Shown: positions 49,236-61,325 of the stretch, in pieces
How the letters are laid out: each line of letters opens with the position of its first letter
How positions within the stretch are numbered: the stretch's first letter is position 1
Program-made: the position numbers and the translations under genes
Assembly: GCA_022410635.1 (NCBI GenBank)
Contig: JAJVDF010000018.1
Location: forward strand, 792,411 to 856,410
Reading direction: 5' to 3'
From: Tretioscincus oriximinensis
Lineage: Eukaryota > Chordata > Lepidosauria > Squamata > Gymnophthalmidae
Length of the DNA stretch: 64,000 nucleotides
The notes under the pieces: generated by a model
What the model was told of the DNA's origin: nothing
The model's input: the letters and a program-made list of their open reading frames with translations, nothing else
Database searches by the model: none

Positions 49236-49856
49236 TTGTTATTTATTAAAATGTGTTTTTGTGCATGCATCAGCACTGAAAATACATGCCCAGCCATCAT
49301 TTGAGGGGTGCAGTGTGTTTCTCTCATATACTTGGTAGTTACTCAAAGAAGGTACCTGCACCAAAGCACGAAAAAGGTACCTCCTTTGAGTGTTTGCTCT
49401 CATATCCCTCTTTCTTTGCCTCCTTTAGAAGGGGTAAATCAAAAAGAGCAAAGTAGGACCCCTTTCAGATGAAAGAAGCAAAGAGAGAAAGGATTCGATT
49501 TAAAAGGATTTGATTTAAAATACAAACATGAAGAACATAAATAGTATAATATTTAAAGGCCTATAATTGGCCATGTAAGGATCACATCAAGTGAACCACT
49601 ATTAGGATGCTTAGTACAACAAAGCCTACTGGTTATGTTAGGGATGATAAACCTTAGAATGAAAAGTTCTTCCCTTGAGGCCTGCTTGAGCTAAGGTAGA
49701 ATGAAGAATAGGCTGTGCTGGTGTTTTCAACCACAGTTCATGAAATCACCATGTGGCTTGTATTATCTTGGTGTGAGCTTCCAGGTGCATTTCAGTATTA
49801 ACCTGCTGGTAGATCAGAACAAGAGATAGCTATAAACTGTAAATCTGGCTATGGAC
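49236..49856. other. Non-coding sequence
   Basis: No feature recognised. Confidence 0.6.
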
Positions 49857-50111
49857 AAGAAGAAGAAGAACTGAGTTCTTATACCCCGCCTTTCTCACCT
49901 TTCAAGGGACTCAAAGCGGCTTACAAGAGTATTTTTGCCTGAAGGCTGACATTCTGTCTTCCCCACCAGGCTGTGGTGGTTCCCATGTATCTACTTGCAG
50001 TCAGTTGCAATTTCTTGCAATTCATGCTTTCGAATAGCTGGGTTGGCTAGAATTACAGGCTAATGGAAGGTGCTCACCCCTCCCCACGTCCCACACAGGG
50101 CTTCGAAACCC
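49857..50111 (-). mobile_element. tRNA-derived SINE, family A, 5' truncated
   Basis: Reverse copy with a (GAA)n tail at 49857, ataccccgcctttctcacct, the body motif gttgcaatttcttgcaattc, and the B-box complement gggcttcgaaaccc at 50099-50112. The A-box half of the head is missing. Confidence 0.85.
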
Positions 50112-52537
50112 AATAATAATAAAGCACTAATAATAAAGATAAAAGTAATTCAAGGATGCATAAGAAAATGAAATCCCACTTGATTTTTCTTCTGATTTTA
50201 GATTTAAAAAATTTGTATTTATATATAAAACAATGCTTTTCCTTCCTACTGTTCTCAGAATGACTTATTATATTAACCTAGAGGTGTTCGATTACTATTG
50301 ACTCTTGCAAAAACTCCAACAAGGTTTTTTTGTGTCAAAAATCATTTCTGAATTGTTTGCACAATTTTTATAACTCTTTTGGCATTTTGACACCAAACGA
50401 CGCACTTCAGATACCACAATACATTTCTGTAATTAACATTTATATTAAATGCCAAAATGTGAAAGCCTACAATTATATAAACCAATGTATTCACGTATAA
50501 AGTATTAAAACAGTGGGTGCTAGAAATCTCAATGACTTCAACTGGCCCTATCCGTATTGCTCTGAAATTGCAGGATGATTTGGAACAATATATGTAGCAT
50601 CTAAAGATGTTTGAATCTGAGCTGGCCGCATATGTTTTCCACATAATCCAAGTGGAAAACACACTGGCTATGCTCAGTCTCCACAGTTCACTCAGAAAGG
50701 TCCCCTGTTGGAGGTCTGGTCCTTGGGGGTCTTCTGGAAAACACAGAAGAACCCCCAAAGCCTGGAGCCCAGGACAGCAGGAAATCAAAGCAGATCTTGT
50801 GTCTTTCCCCTCACCTCCTTTTTCCTGTAGTGCTTAGATATGCTGCTGCCCTGGAGTCAGACTTTGGGTGTTCTTCTGCCTTTCCTAGAAGGTCCTCAAG
50901 GACCTCCAGTAGTGTGTGTGTGTGTGTTAAACAGGGCTAGAGACTCCAGAAAACAGCACTTCACTAATCTACTTCACTGCTTTCTACCCCCATTTTTCTC
51001 CTTGTGAGAACTCGGCCTTTCTCACATTGCTTAGTTATTTCACTATATTTGAATATTCTTGAATAAAGCACTGTCTGGACTGTTTTACTCTGAAACAGCC
51101 ATGTTTTATTCCAAAATAGTCAAATACTGTATGATGAAAAAGTAAGTGATGTCTGGATGTAGCCTCAGTGTCTGCTTCATTACAAATTAAACTTCAAAAT
51201 TATAGATATTTACCTTATAATTAATGCTTATGTAAGAAGCTGAGGAGGAAGTATTGGAGTTGACAAAGTTAAATGATTAGCTCAATCATGACTTCTCATT
51301 TGTATAGAGCTAAGAGATTATTGGTTTTCCTAAAATGTAATCCAGACCATAAGAGAGCCTTAAATATGTTGCTTGTTGCAAATGTATTAGGGACAGGTTT
51401 CTGTTAGATAGTTAATTTATTTTCTATCATCTTGGCATACCTGGGCATGCTAGGAATAATACAATGGATAACAAAAGTATACACATACATGGGTCATATA
51501 AGCAAGGGAAAGTTTTAGTGTCATAACAATGTGTGCCATGAAAGTCCTTTCCCAGGAGTTCTGAAGTCCAAGAACATTTATTTTTTACTATGAACAATTC
51601 AGTGTTGACTCCAAAGCTGAGGCAGACATTTGAGCCAATTTGAATGCTGGGTGTGAGACAACTCATGTGAACAGTCCTGCACAAGAAGCAACTTGTTCCA
51701 GCTTGGAGTGGTTTGCTAATCTGGGAACAAGATGCCCTACTTTGTCCCAGAATATAGTCTAAAAGTCTGAAAGGTTGCAGTTTTTCCTTAAAAAACAGTG
51801 GGAATGTTGAAACTTCACACATTCAGTGTGTAAATATCCCATTTCAGTAATAGAAATGTATTCTGTCAGCATCTGCCATTGTAATACTCAGTTCTCAAAT
51901 GAAATCCTTTGTAAATTCTTCACAGCCTTTGTTTTTGCCTCAGTGAATGGTCAGACCTGATCACTTTGCTGCTCACTTTGGATTTTAGGCCATTTATGAA
52001 TTTGATGTGGATATTGTGTTTATTATGTTATGTGACAATAGAGATGCCTTCATTTTCTCAGATAAAGATCTAAATAGACTTATCTGACTCAAGCCCTTGT
52101 CATAAAGCAACTTCATTTCCTTCTGAGCAGCTAAAGAGAAGTTATTTTTCTTACATTCAAGGTCAAGGTGAAATGGACAATGATTTTTGCATCAACTACT
52201 CAACTGTTCAGCCCAACAGGTATAAGAGATCCTATGCTGCTGCCAGCAGGAACAAAAAGGCAATTATGTACTTTGATTTCTTAAAAGTGCAGTACAATTT
52301 AATGTGATAAGAGAAGCAATCCATGAGCTCCATATCCTGTTTAGTTTCTTATGCAAAGACACAAAAATGGTGTTGATAGCATAGCTATGAGAGAATTGCC
52401 ACATAAGCCTGTGGCAGCTCCACCATAGCCACATTATAAAATTGATTGCAGTGCTTCCTGGATATAACCACAGCCATTTCTGAAGCAGAAGTGGCCAGTA
52501 AACATTTACAGGAAAATTGTGTAGATGCACTTCTGAG
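50112..52537. other. Non-coding sequence
   Basis: (GT)n at 50911-50929. Two open frames of ~130-150 codons (50342-50788 and 51427-51822, both minus) have no domain or homology that I recognise. Confidence 0.5.
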
Positions 52538-52540
52538 GAC

Positions 52541-52758
52541 AGATATCTCAGTCGCTAAGGAATCCGTCTCTCATCTGGGAGATCAGGTTTTGAAGCCCTG
52601 TGTCAGACGTGAGGAAGTGTGAGGACCTTCCACTAGCCTGCAGCTCTACCCAACCCAGCTATTCGAAAGCATGAATTGCAAGAAATTGCAACTGACTGCA
52701 AGTAGATACATGGGCAAAAATACCCTTGTAAGCCACTTTGAGTCCTTCTTCTTCTTCT

Positions 52759-52790
<32 letters not shown>

Positions 52791-52815
52791 CTCTTCTTCC
52801 TGTTCCTCTTCTTCT
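52541..52815 (+). mobile_element. tRNA-derived SINE, family A, near complete
   Basis: The best-preserved head of the family in this window: agatatctcagtcgctaagg, a B-box-like aggttttgaagcc, the body motif gaattgcaagaaattgcaac, and the tail aagccactttgagtccttc passing directly into (TTC)n. A stretch between body and tail is shorter than in the copy at 6204. Confidence 0.88.
52744..52815. repeat. (TTC)n microsatellite
   Basis: Expanded SINE tail, about 70 bp, with several CCT interruptions in the second half. Confidence 0.95.
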
Positions 52816-55365
52816 ATTTTGCACTGGTGAAATACCTGACAGTTTGTGTGTGTCAAGACAGTGGAAGCCAAGTATATACCATACAACTGTCAACCTGTTT
52901 GAATTAGAGGGGAACTAAACTCTGTGACTTTTACCCAAGGGTAGAGTTTGAATCATCTGTCCTGTCTCTCCAGTTTTATTTAAACATCCATATATCTACT
53001 TGGCTCTCCTAGAACATTCCAATGACTGAAGAATTATGTTGTCCACATATAACTATTTGCCTTTGTGCTTTTTAATATGCAATGTTTTCTTCTTTCTCCC
53101 TACCTTCATGAATTTTTGTTTGTAGTTGATTATAAGTGAGCTGTTTCCAACAGTATCAGACCTAGCCCCTGCATCTGTTAAGATGTGACAATGTGGAATT
53201 CAATGATGATAAGAAAGAAAAAGAAAATACATTTATTGTTTTTCATATCCCTTAATTCTCAACACAGAAGTTACAAAGGACATTTCACAAGACAGTGTAA
53301 TAGCAGCATTTTCTTGTTCAGTATAGAATGACACAAAAGGAAGAAAGGAGAGGTAAAGATATCAGTAAATCATTTGTCTATTAGATTAAAAACAAAATAT
53401 CACATAATATATAGAGAAATTGTATTTGTATTGGTAAGCATCACACATCTTTTTNNAAAAAAAATGCTTTTCCAAAAATAAAAGCAAAAAAAAAGTCTTT
53501 ACTTCCATGGGCATAAATTGGTTTTATGTGGATTTGAACGCCTTTCTGTAAGACCTATACAGAAAACACATTTTTATAGTTCTTACCACAAAACATGTAT
53601 AGTACCTTAATTTGTTTTTCTTCCTTAATGCAGAAATGCCAGTCTTAATAATAAACTCACAAAGCGTTACAAACCAAAATGTTTCTAGAAAGTAAATAAG
53701 CAGTAATAACAATGGTGTTCTAGAATATTTATTTTTTTAGCCTAGTCCATATCTATGTATGAAGTTTTTAAAGAACAGCACATCCTTTATTACATTATGC
53801 CTGAATTCTCTGAAATCTTTCCATGTGGTCAGAAACAGTGTATGCTAAACACATGGGACTTTCATCAGAACTTAGGCTGTAATCATACACAGTAAAGTAA
53901 GTAAATAAGAAATGCAACTTAAAAGCATCTACAGGGATGATGCATGAGAGCATTCTCTTTTATCCTCCAAACTACCTCCAGTGCTCATTTGGAGCACATT
54001 TCTGGGCTTTATTGTGTGTTAAAGGTGGGATGGGCACATCGCCATATTCAGGTAACTATTTCTGACTTGTCTTCAAAGTGCTTTTTATTGCATTATATTA
54101 CATGTGCATGACATATGTGTCCTTTGGAGATATGTTCAAAAGGTTCCTGATCCGAATTTCCCCCTGCCCTATTGTGCTCAAACTGCTTTCTGGAGCTGAG
54201 TCAGCGTGTTATAATTTCCTCCATTGCATCCTATTTGCCCTCCTCATCCTCCCCCTTCTTTTCTTTCTTAGTCTGATTATCTAAAGATGACAGTTCATTG
54301 CTGGTGTTCATGTGTGAATTGTCAAGGAATGGAAAGAAAAGGGAAAAAACTCTCTGGAATGTAGGGCAATTGGAACATTTCTTTCGACTCTTCTTGTCAA
54401 TCTTTCTTCCATGAATACATTTATGAAATATAAGTCTCATCCAGAATTATCTCCTAGTCATGCCTACATTTGCAAATGAAGGTGTACCAGGTTCAATCAA
54501 GGAGCTAGTAATACCATTGTTGCAGTCCTTAACCACACAAAGATTTGACTGACGAAAAAAATCACATCTACAAGGTTTGTTGATTTTTTTTACCATTTTT
54601 ATTGCAACAACTAGACGAGAGGTAATCTTCATTACAGCTTGGACTCATTGGTTATTATCTTACACTTTTCTTTTGCTTGGTTTTGTGTTTATATCCCAGG
54701 AAGGGTTACAACACTAAAAAGATAATGAAACTGAATTTCACAGAGGGAAGGCATGATATTACTAGTATAAATCAAAAGGTAGCTTCTTCTCTTTGGAAAT
54801 ATGTACTATGTATCTGAATTATATATGGCATATATATATTCCTCTCTCAAATAAGAATGAGCTACATTTCTGTTTTGAATCCTTAACATCTCTTTTTGTA
54901 ATCATAACCGCTGCGTTTTTGCTAAGTAAGATATACATTTTTTTCTAAAACAAATTCTCCCAAAATTATCGTGCATTTTTAAAATGATCTTTTCTAAATA
55001 TTCCTTGACAAATTATAAATGAGTCTTATATTGTGCAAAATAATAGTACTTTTGTATATACTGTGCACCACAATTCTAGCAATAGTCATTCATAATGTAA
55101 TTCCTATCGCACTCAGTGGAATATATGTCAGGGAAAGGACAGGCAGAATCACGCCAACTTTTCTTAAAACTCCAAGAAGCAAAGAATCCTGTTTCCCTGG
55201 ATTACAGTAAGCATAGCAGAGCAGTTTCAGTGGGTTTCGTCTCATAAATGAGCACAGAGAAACCAAGCAGAATAGGTGCAGGAAATACAGAACATGAATG
55301 AGCAAATCCCTTTTCTTACTCATTTGAGCAATATATTTCCACTCTTCTTTGTTGTAACTTTATTA
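52816..55365. other. Non-coding sequence
   Basis: About 2.5 kb with an NN ambiguity at 53455. No gene or transposon recognised. Confidence 0.55.
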
Positions 55366-55990
55366 ATATGGTTTTTTGTAGCACCTGAGACTAACAAAAA
55401 ATGATCAGACATATGAACTATATAATTGTTCAGATACTAGGGAATGAAAACCTGCCAGAGCAGAATTTAACAGGCTGAGTGACTGAATAGCAATAGTATG
55501 GAGGTGATGGATCAAGTACAGAACAATGAGGGTCATTAAGGCTTCTTGGGGGAATGCTGTTCCTGAGGATAGAAAGTGAAAAGAGTGCTGCAATGAAAGA
55601 GAAGAAGAAAATGAGGATAAATTAGAACAAGAGAATCCCCATGAGGCTGAAGTGTTACTTAATGTTATATTAGGAATGGTGTGTTAGGAAACCATTGTCT
55701 CTGTTCAGTCACCTTTCAATGGACTTGGATTTTTGGATACATTCTGCTTCTTCTGTTTCTCTTTCAAATCTTCCTCTGTAGTTTTTTGGGTTTTCTTTGT
55801 TCAAGGACTGCTGTTTGGGGTTCCAAAGTGGAATGTCCTAAGAGACTGAAGTGGTTCGCAATAGGGTTTTGTGAACTTCCATTCGAAATATCTGATCTGC
55901 CCCCCTCTATTCTGAGATGGTTTGTCCAACAGTAGCATGTGCCATATCAAAGGGTTAGCAGGTAAATGTGGCAGGTGGTGTGATTCATTG
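55366..55990 (-). mobile_element. Penelope-like element fragment
   Basis: The block 55684-55800 matches 23320-23425 inside the nested PLE (aaaccattgtctctgtt, gcttcttctgtttctctttc, aaatcttcctctgtagtttt). On the minus strand it encodes a worn C-terminal PLE stretch resembling NYRGRFERE. Going on, gtttgtccaa-type sequence near 55920 continues toward the GIY-YIG side. The low-coordinate end has tagcacctgagactaacaa, part of the terminal motif. It is old, and the hammerhead-like core is not found. Confidence 0.65.
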
Positions 55991-56654
55991 AAGGATCTCC
56001 TTTGATTTTGATTTTTTATTATTCTCTTCAACTATTCTTCTCTCCACCTTTCTGCATTAATTTGATTGTGACACTCTATCAATGACAAATTTTTCATTTT
56101 GTTACTTTGTTTTTTTCTATCTGTGCTCACAGTAAATCTTCCTTGTATTCCAAATCTAAGAGTTTTTCTATATGAAACATATTGTTGTGCTTTTTATCTT
56201 TCTGTTAACTTTTCATTATTTCATGTAATTCATTTTGTATAACAGTTTGAATAAATATTCAAGATTGTTTGATGTTATAAAATCTTATTATTGTGAATTG
56301 CCTTCTTAGTCCAACAGTCATGGTAGAGAGGTTACTAGCAAGTATATTAGTCCACTATATATTGAATTTAAGGAACTTCTCCATGACATGGTTTGCCTCA
56401 CTATTTCTTTTAAAACGTGTTTGCCTTCTGCCCCCTCCTATTTTAAAGCTTCCACGCTGTTCCAACACATTGCTTAGCAATCTTGTCATATGACAAAACC
56501 CATAAGGCATTACTGCGCTTGCTTTACTGCAGTCCCTAGCATACTCTGCAAGCCTTCCCACAATTCCCAAGCATTCTCTGTGAGCCAAGAGCCAATGAAC
56601 ATTTACATGTCATCTGAAGTATCACAAGATTTGCCAAATTCATTTTGCTGAATG
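55991..56654. other. AT-rich non-coding sequence
   Basis: No feature recognised. Confidence 0.6.
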
Positions 56655-56662
56655 TCCCTACA

Positions 56663-57091
56663 TAAGGTTGCCATACGTCCCAGGAAGATGGGACAATCCC
56701 GGCTTTGGGAACTAAAATATAAAACCCTCCAGGTTTTAAGAGAAAATCCCGGATTATTACATTCCTCGATGCTGCATTAGGGAGTTTAAAAATCCAGGAT
56801 TTTAAAAGCAAAAGGGCTGTCAGTGCTGACAGCTGCATCCTGAGCAATGCTTTCCAGGGTCCTGGAAGGAACCTCGGAGCGTGCCATAGCTGATCCTCTG
56901 TTAAAGGCGGGGATTTGCACCTGCTGTCAGGCAAAGCGCGCCAACTCACCTCCAGCAGAGGAAAAACGCTTGGGGTTTTGACAAGAGAACAGAGCTTTTG
57001 TGCAGCTCTGTTTTCCCTGTCTCACCACAAGCGTGTGTGCATGCACTCACACCCCGTCCCAGTTTTGGGATGCCAAAATATGGCAATGCTA
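56663..57091. mobile_element. hAT-type non-autonomous element, 429 bp
   Basis: Starts taaggttgccata and ends tatggcaatgcta, imperfect inverted repeats around the shared TTGCCATA. Exact 8-bp duplications tccctaca lie at 56655-56662 and 57092-57099. The interior has paired atcccgg and ccaggattttaaaa-like motifs and is richer in G+C than the flanks. The 137-codon minus-strand open frame across the left part shows no transposase signature. Confidence 0.85.
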
Positions 57092-57099
57092 TCCCTACA

Positions 57100-57450
57100 A
57101 AGCTTTATTTCAGATTTTAAAAAATACCAGTTGTTGAATCACACGAATTGCATAACTAGATAATCTATGACAATGGACCTTTTTAGCGAAGGGTCACTGT
57201 CTAAGCGTGACCTCGTGGGGTGGATTGAAGGTGATGTTGCCACCAACCTGGTAGAAATTGTGCATGGGGATTTATTTATTTAGAGTAAATGAGAAAATGT
57301 TGGTTTAACTCTATAGTCTTAACAATAAGCTGGTAAAATATTTAACATTAGAGTCATATTTTATTTGTGATTGTTCAGAAATATAATAGATTTATGTCTT
57401 AAAAAACTACATCATTTAGTTCAGTCTAGGATGAGATCTAATATTATAAA
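57100..57450. other. Non-coding sequence
   Basis: No feature recognised. Confidence 0.6.
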
Positions 57451-57789
57451 CAGTTATGAGAAAAACTAAGCACGTTTTATTTTAATTTTATAATTTTGCA
57501 TATCAGAACATAAGAAAAAAAAGTATCTGGTTCTTAGTCTGAAAATTCAGTCAATACAATACATGATGAAGTACACTGTACCGTTATTGATTCAGCAAAA
57601 AATAGGCTAAATGCAGAAGTTTGTTAAAAATAAAGTTCATCCCTACTGCTTNCATAGTAATTAAGAGTATGAGTAGCATCTGTAGGTGCAACAACCTCTA
57701 TCCAAATAGAAGTTTGAGCATCTTGCAGGTTTGTAGCATTCAGGCATGTCATAGTACAATGCCAATGTAAGAAGTCATCAGCAACGATC

Positions 57790-58600
57790 TTAGACATGCA
57801 ATCATTATTTCCCATCAATCTGGGAAGATCGTAAGATCATTTTCAAACAATTTGGAGTCCAACATTCTATGTTCAGAATGGAAAACATACAAGACTATTG
57901 GCATTCTTTCCAGAAGTGGATATCCTGGATCAGACCACACAATGCTCAGAGAAATTGCAAACAACCCAAGAGCTAAAGGCCTCAGTTAACATGCTCAGTG
58001 AGTCAGATTGTGACAATTAGAAAATGCCTGAACAAATATGGCTTGTTTGTAAGGGTTTCCAAACCCAGGAGAAGGTCTCTTCTATCTAAAAAGAATAAAG
58101 CAGCACAGCTAAAGTTTGCAAAGTTGCCTCTGTGCAAATCACAAGATTTCTGGAACAAGGTCCTTTGGAGACCTTGGAGAGATGAGCATAAAATGAAAGT
58201 ATCTGCCCGTAATATCCAGCATCTCATTTGGCAAAACCAAGCACAGCACATCAACACGAACACCTCATACTAAATGTCAAGCATGGTGGTGGAGGGCGAT
58301 GATTTGGCCTTGTTTCCTAGCTACAGGACCTGGATACCTTGTAGTCACTGAATCAGGCAGGGACTTCTCGGGATACTAAAGTACAGTATTCTGAAGTCCA
58401 ATGTGAGGTGATCAATCCAAAAGCTAAAACCTCACTGAAACTGTGTCATTAAACAGGATGATGATTCCAAGCACTCCAGCAAATCTACACAAGAATGGAT
58501 GCAAAAGTTGCAATGATTCAGACAAAGTCCAGACTTCAACCTAATTAAAATACTGTGCTGGGCATAAGTGAATGCACACAAACCTCAATGTACTGAAGAA
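57790..58600 (+). pseudogene. Tc1-like transposase relic
   Basis: A broken DDE transposase, the enzyme that would cut out and insert the element at TA sites. Pieces in different plus-strand frames are collinear with the family. There is an N-terminal helix-turn-helix-like part (MLREIANNPRAKGLS at about 57950), then RKCLNKYGLFVRVSK and LLSKKNKAAQLKFAKL. A catalytic-core piece follows with QDFWNKVLWRPWRDEHKMK, in which DE corresponds to the first catalytic aspartate (WTDE in the family). Later pieces read KQDDDSKHSSKST, holding the second aspartate region, and QSPDFNLIKILCW, where the family has a third catalytic glutamate (NPIE) and this copy has K. Several stops and frameshifts confirm a dead gene. 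Confidence 0.88.
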
Positions 58601-58809
58601 ACATAAAGAAAGTACGCCAAAGTTCCTCCAGAACAATGTAAGAGACTGAGATAGTCAAACAGGAAATGATTACTGGTAGTTATTGCCATTAAAGGTAGTT
58701 CTACCATCAACTAATTCAGGGGTGCACTTCATTTTTCACAGATTGCTTCTGCATTTGGGCCTAGTTTTTATTTTGTTTTATAATATAAAATGGCACAGTN
58801 TATTTTCAT

Positions 58810-59552
58810 AGAATTNCAGAGTTGGAATGGGTCATTGGGTCTAACCATTGCTCAATGCAGGATTCATTAGACCACCCCAGACAGATGACTGTCCAGACTC
58901 TGTTTGAAGACTTCCAGTGAATGTGAACTTACCACCTCCTGTGGGAACCACTGGTTTATCCACTCTGTTAGAAAGATTTTTCTGATATCTAAATCTACTC
59001 CCTTGCAACTTCATCCCATTGTTTCTATTCCTTCCATGTGCCAACGAGAACAATGCTGATCCCTCTGCTCTGTGGCAGCCCTTCAGTTATTTGTAAACAT
59101 CCCTAGATCCTTTAACTGTTCCTCATAGGACATGGTTTCCAGACCATACACCATCCTTGCAATTCTCATTTGAATTTGTTCTAGTTTATCAATGTCCTTT
59201 TTAAATTGAAGCCCCCAGAACTGAACACAGTATTCCAAGTGTGGTCTTACCAAGTACTGTAGAGAGGAATAATTATTTCATGTGATCGGGATTCTATGCT
59301 TCTCCTAATACATCCCAGGACTGTGTTTGCCTTTTTTGCAGCTGCTTCACACTGTTGACTCACGTTTAGGCTGTGATCTACCAATANACCTAGGTCCTTT
59401 TCACCTGTGCTGCTGCTCAGATATATTCCTCCCATTCTATATGTGCTGTTTTCATTTTTTTTTTTGCCCAGATGGATCTTGCATTTCTATTAAATACTAT
59501 TCTGTTAGTTTCAGCTCATTGTTCCCCTCATTAGTAACCCCTCCTAACTTTT
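58810..59552 (-). mobile_element. CR1 LINE 3' part, type 2, nested in the Tc1 element
   Basis: Reverse copy with its 3' end at about 58810 (agaattncagagttggaatg). It carries tcctcatagg-type blocks, the reverse-transcriptase C-terminal region and tatattcctcccattctata, ending near 59552. Tc1 sequence resumes immediately with tgtcatgtgttgttgttcat. Related tattttcat and tttttgtcat sequences at the two junctions may be a worn target-site duplication. Internal deletions relative to the 22023 copy are visible, and the copy is non-coding. Confidence 0.9.
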
Positions 59553-59690
59553 TGTCATGTGTTGTTGTTCATCTGAGGTTTTATTTATTTAATATTAAGA
59601 CCTTTTAAGTCCCAGATCCTTTTTTAATTAAGTCCTGATACGTAGAACCATAATGTGTAAAGTGAGTGTACTTTGTTTTTCTCAAGGCTG

Positions 59691-61325
59691 TGGTCCATCA
59701 AATGCAATAGTTATTTTGTAAAATCATTTGGTCTTAAGGTTTCTAAAATGTATTACTTTTTGCACTTGTTTGTTATTCTTTTATTCTGTGATCCACAGTA
59801 TCAGCACATTTACTGTACTTTTTATTAAATCAAACCGATTTGATGCAGGAGAAAACATTTTGTTATCGGTGTATAAAATGAAATGTGATGATTTCACAAT
59901 ATGTAAATACTTGGAATTTTCAACATGTATGAATAAAAGCAGGAATCTTCCAATACAGGATTTTTGGGGGAACACACAGTCAAATAATGAATGCATAATT
60001 CTGAACCAAATTAGTTAACTATTACTGAACTAACACTACTAACAATTTCTATCCATAAATACCAGATCTTATTTGTCGTGTTTTTTTTTCACATAGCAAC
60101 AACCTTCTGCCTAAAACTTTGAATAAATCTTGATAAGAGCACATGATAATGCGACAAAAAAGTGAATTTGGTTTGTCCTTCATAAAATGAGACCATGTTT
60201 AAGGTTAAGTAAAAGTCAAAAGAGTGGTAAAAAGAAAGCCTTGCTTAAGTAATTCTGACATGGTCACAGAATGTAATGCCAAGACAGTCTCAAGTGATAA
60301 GGGCAGGGCACAGACTGCTGGCAGAATGGCTTATTCTTAAAGTAGCAGGTTACATCCCTATCGGCACACTTGATCATTTCTCTAAGCCATATCGATTTTT
60401 CCCAGTTTCTGCATGAAGGGGCTCATTTCCAAAAGCTGCAAATAAGCTAATTAACCTAGGGGGCNGGCTTCAGGTTCTTTATGAAAGAGAAAGCCTTGAG
60501 CCTGGAAGCCAGTGAAATTCTTCACTGAGCAGTGTGGAAATACAGATCGTATCTTATTGCTACCTTGAAAGAATTTCATTTTGCTTCTGTCATTAATGTG
60601 TGAGTCGCCTTTTCAACCATCAGTTGAAATGTACTCAAAAACAAGTTTAAGGAATTTGCTAAGGGAGATGTCTTTAAGAGACACGTAAATAACACGAACA
60701 ATGCTTACTGATTGCAGAGAAATTGCCCAGAGTGTTACTATATCACTGTAAAATAATGGCAGACAATGGCTTTATTTGATGAAATTGCAGTGAAATGGAA
60801 AGATTCACAGTGCTTCAGCGTCCTCCTCTATGTTGGCTGGAATCTTCTTGGAGATGCTTATAAATTAATCAAAGGGATTAATTTAAAAGCAGATGAATAT
60901 AAGACAATCCCTCATCTTTGCCTATTTATATTATGTATGAATATATAATGTAGGTGGTTACATTAGTATGCAACTCTCACAAGTAAACAAAAAGTCCTGT
61001 AACCCCTTGCCCAATTACTAAATAAATGGGGAGGTTTACTTTAGTAGGTTGAGCCTGACCAGCAACAGATCTACTTTTCCTTGACAGTGATTGAAAGGTT
61101 TCATTGTAGCTCCAAGTCAGCACACTGAGTATGTAGGGATCAGGACCACTCCTACACTGAGCCTTATTGTGGGTTTTATCTTAATTTCTGCATTCTAGTG
61201 TAAACTATGACAGATCCTGGATGGGCTTCGTCATAGTCTGCAATGGCATGTGAAGGGTAGGGCTCTATTCCAAGCTGAAGCCTAGATGGTNGATTCCGCC
61301 AAATCCACTCTGTAGTCCCCAAAGG
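59691..61325. other. Repeat-free non-coding sequence
   Basis: No repeat recognised. The block 60300-60950 is moderately complex and ATTA-rich (ataagctaattaaccta, aattaatcaaagggattaat) and is the third candidate conserved element. Confidence 0.5.

Larger units (their letters stand above)
57451..59690 (+). mobile_element. Tc1-like transposon, near complete, containing a nested CR1
   Basis: Both ends are present. The left end from cagttatgagaaaaactaag matches the reverse complement of the right end (ttgtttttctcaaggctg) and continues for about 90 bp (cagaacataag... against ...cttaattaag-type blocks). A second, inner copy of the end motif occurs near 57622-57645 (ttgttaaaaataaagttcat) and inverted near 58719-58740 (ggggtgcacttcatttttca). 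This gives an inverted-repeat/direct-repeat layout known from some Tc1 families. Without the CR1 the length is about 1.5 kb, right for the family. A TA duplication at the edges is not clear. Confidence 0.8.

Noticed and set aside
50342..50788. 148-codon minus-strand open frame
   Set aside because: No recognisable domain, no conserved start context, AT-rich surroundings; likely random.
51427..51822. 131-codon minus-strand open frame
   Set aside because: Same reasoning; no homology I can recognise and no splice signals around it.
52633..52907. Open frames with poly-Phe, poly-Glu and poly-Arg on both strands
   Set aside because: They are translations of the TTC tail of a SINE.
56536..56949. 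137-codon minus-strand open frame
   Set aside because: It crosses the edge of a hAT-type element and has no transposase motif.
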